From Thalassiosira profunda (lineage: Eukaryota; Bacillariophyta; Thalassiosirophyceae; Thalassiosirales; Thalassiosiraceae), in the NCBI GenBank assembly GCA_036939355.1, contig JALLAP010001003.1, forward strand, positions 1 through 14,556: a DNA stretch of 14,556 nucleotides, given 5' to 3'. The number at the start of each line of letters is the position of its first letter. Position 1 is the stretch's first letter. Position numbers and translations under genes: made by a program. The notes beneath the pieces were generated by a model. That model ran no database searches, was not told the origin of the DNA, and saw only the letters and a program-made list of their open reading frames with translations. Of the stretch, positions 14,297 to 14,556 are shown one piece after another.

Positions 14297-14556
14297 TCAA
14301 GTATGAGTAGCAGTTAAAGGACTCGCCTCCCTTACGCCACTGTCCGGATCGATATCTCCCCGGCGCACCACTCGGGGGCTGTTGTGATCTTCCCACGCTT
14401 CTTCCCACGCCTGAACCGCGGTCACGCCCCAATTGCCCACCATCCCCAATCGCTCGCTCTCGACGATGTCCAGTGCCAGCCCGACAATGTCGCGATTGGC
14501 AGCGGTGAAGTACCGGTCCGAGAAGGCCGGCTTGGACACCGAATCGGGCGTGGCCG
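14297..14556 (-). CDS. Unknown protein, C-terminal part only
   Basis: A minus-strand frame enters from the right edge without a start and runs 85 codons to the TGA at 14299-14297. It includes SDRYFTAANRDIVGLALDIV and GNWGVTAVQAWEEAWEDHN. Codons end mostly in C or G, as in the other real genes. I do not recognise the family. A GTAAGG at 14318-14313 could be a splice donor, so the last 16 or so codons may be intronic. Only 30 bp separate its stop from that of the 11575-14266 gene, a tail-to-tail arrangement like the other convergent pairs here. Confidence 0.45.
   Translation of the reverse strand, partial: ATPDSVSKPAFSDRYFTAANRDIVGLALDIVESERLGMVGNWGVTAVQAWEEAWEDHNSPRVVRRGDIDPDSGVREASPLTATHT

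Overview
The window looks like compact, GC-rich nuclear DNA from a unicellular eukaryotic alga. My best guess is a centric diatom related to Thalassiosira. The evidence is a spliceosomal intron (62 bp, GTAAGT to TTTGCAG), eukaryote-only machinery (a VPS51 subunit of the GARP/EARP tethering complex, a probable COP9 signalosome/RPN7-type subunit, a PIF1 helicase), very short intergenic gaps, and three protein families that I associate from memory with large Thalassiosira expansions (MORN-RING, MYND finger, BspA-type leucine-rich repeats). The organism is an inference; no search was run. There are no rRNA or tRNA genes, CRISPR arrays, bacterial operons or recognisable transposons.

Layout from left to right. 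The 5' end of a probable CSN1-like gene lies at 1-116 on the minus strand. It diverges from a MORN-repeat/RING gene (301-1767, plus). A PIF1-family helicase with an N-terminal helix-turn-helix (1874-3589, minus) is convergent with the MORN gene and divergent from a MYND-finger gene (3826-4645, plus; one intron, one apparent missing base). VPS51 (4775-8089, minus, 1104 aa, intact) comes next. It is divergent from a damaged BspA-like leucine-rich-repeat gene (about 8709-9928, plus), with a small membrane-protein ORF at 8517-8687 between them. The right third is unfamiliar. It holds a low-complexity ORF pair (10361-10985, plus), a tiny Lys/Ala-rich gene (11176-11424, minus), a roughly 900-residue protein of unknown family spread over two frames (11575-14266, plus) with a C2HC zinc finger and a Tudor/Agenet-like C-terminus, and the 3' end of an unknown gene at the right edge (14297-14556, minus).

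Three patterns stand out. (1) A palindromic TACGTA-core element sits about 77-89 bp upstream of the start codon of all three conserved minus-strand genes (CSN1-like, PIF1, VPS51). At 199-210 and 8161-8172 it is the identical 12-mer. (2) A previously unfamiliar module, R-D-x-N-P-x-N-x8-N-x5-C preceded by an LxHL segment, occurs three times: once at the end of the 10361-10985 ORF and twice in the large unknown protein. Two copies differ largely by synonymous changes, so both were translated. (3) Conserved minus-strand genes are intact, whereas four of the five plus-strand genes carry one-base frame breaks. This suggests either decay of fast-evolving families or local sequence errors.

No shared pathway links these genes; the arrangement is ordinary eukaryotic clustering with near-strict strand alternation.
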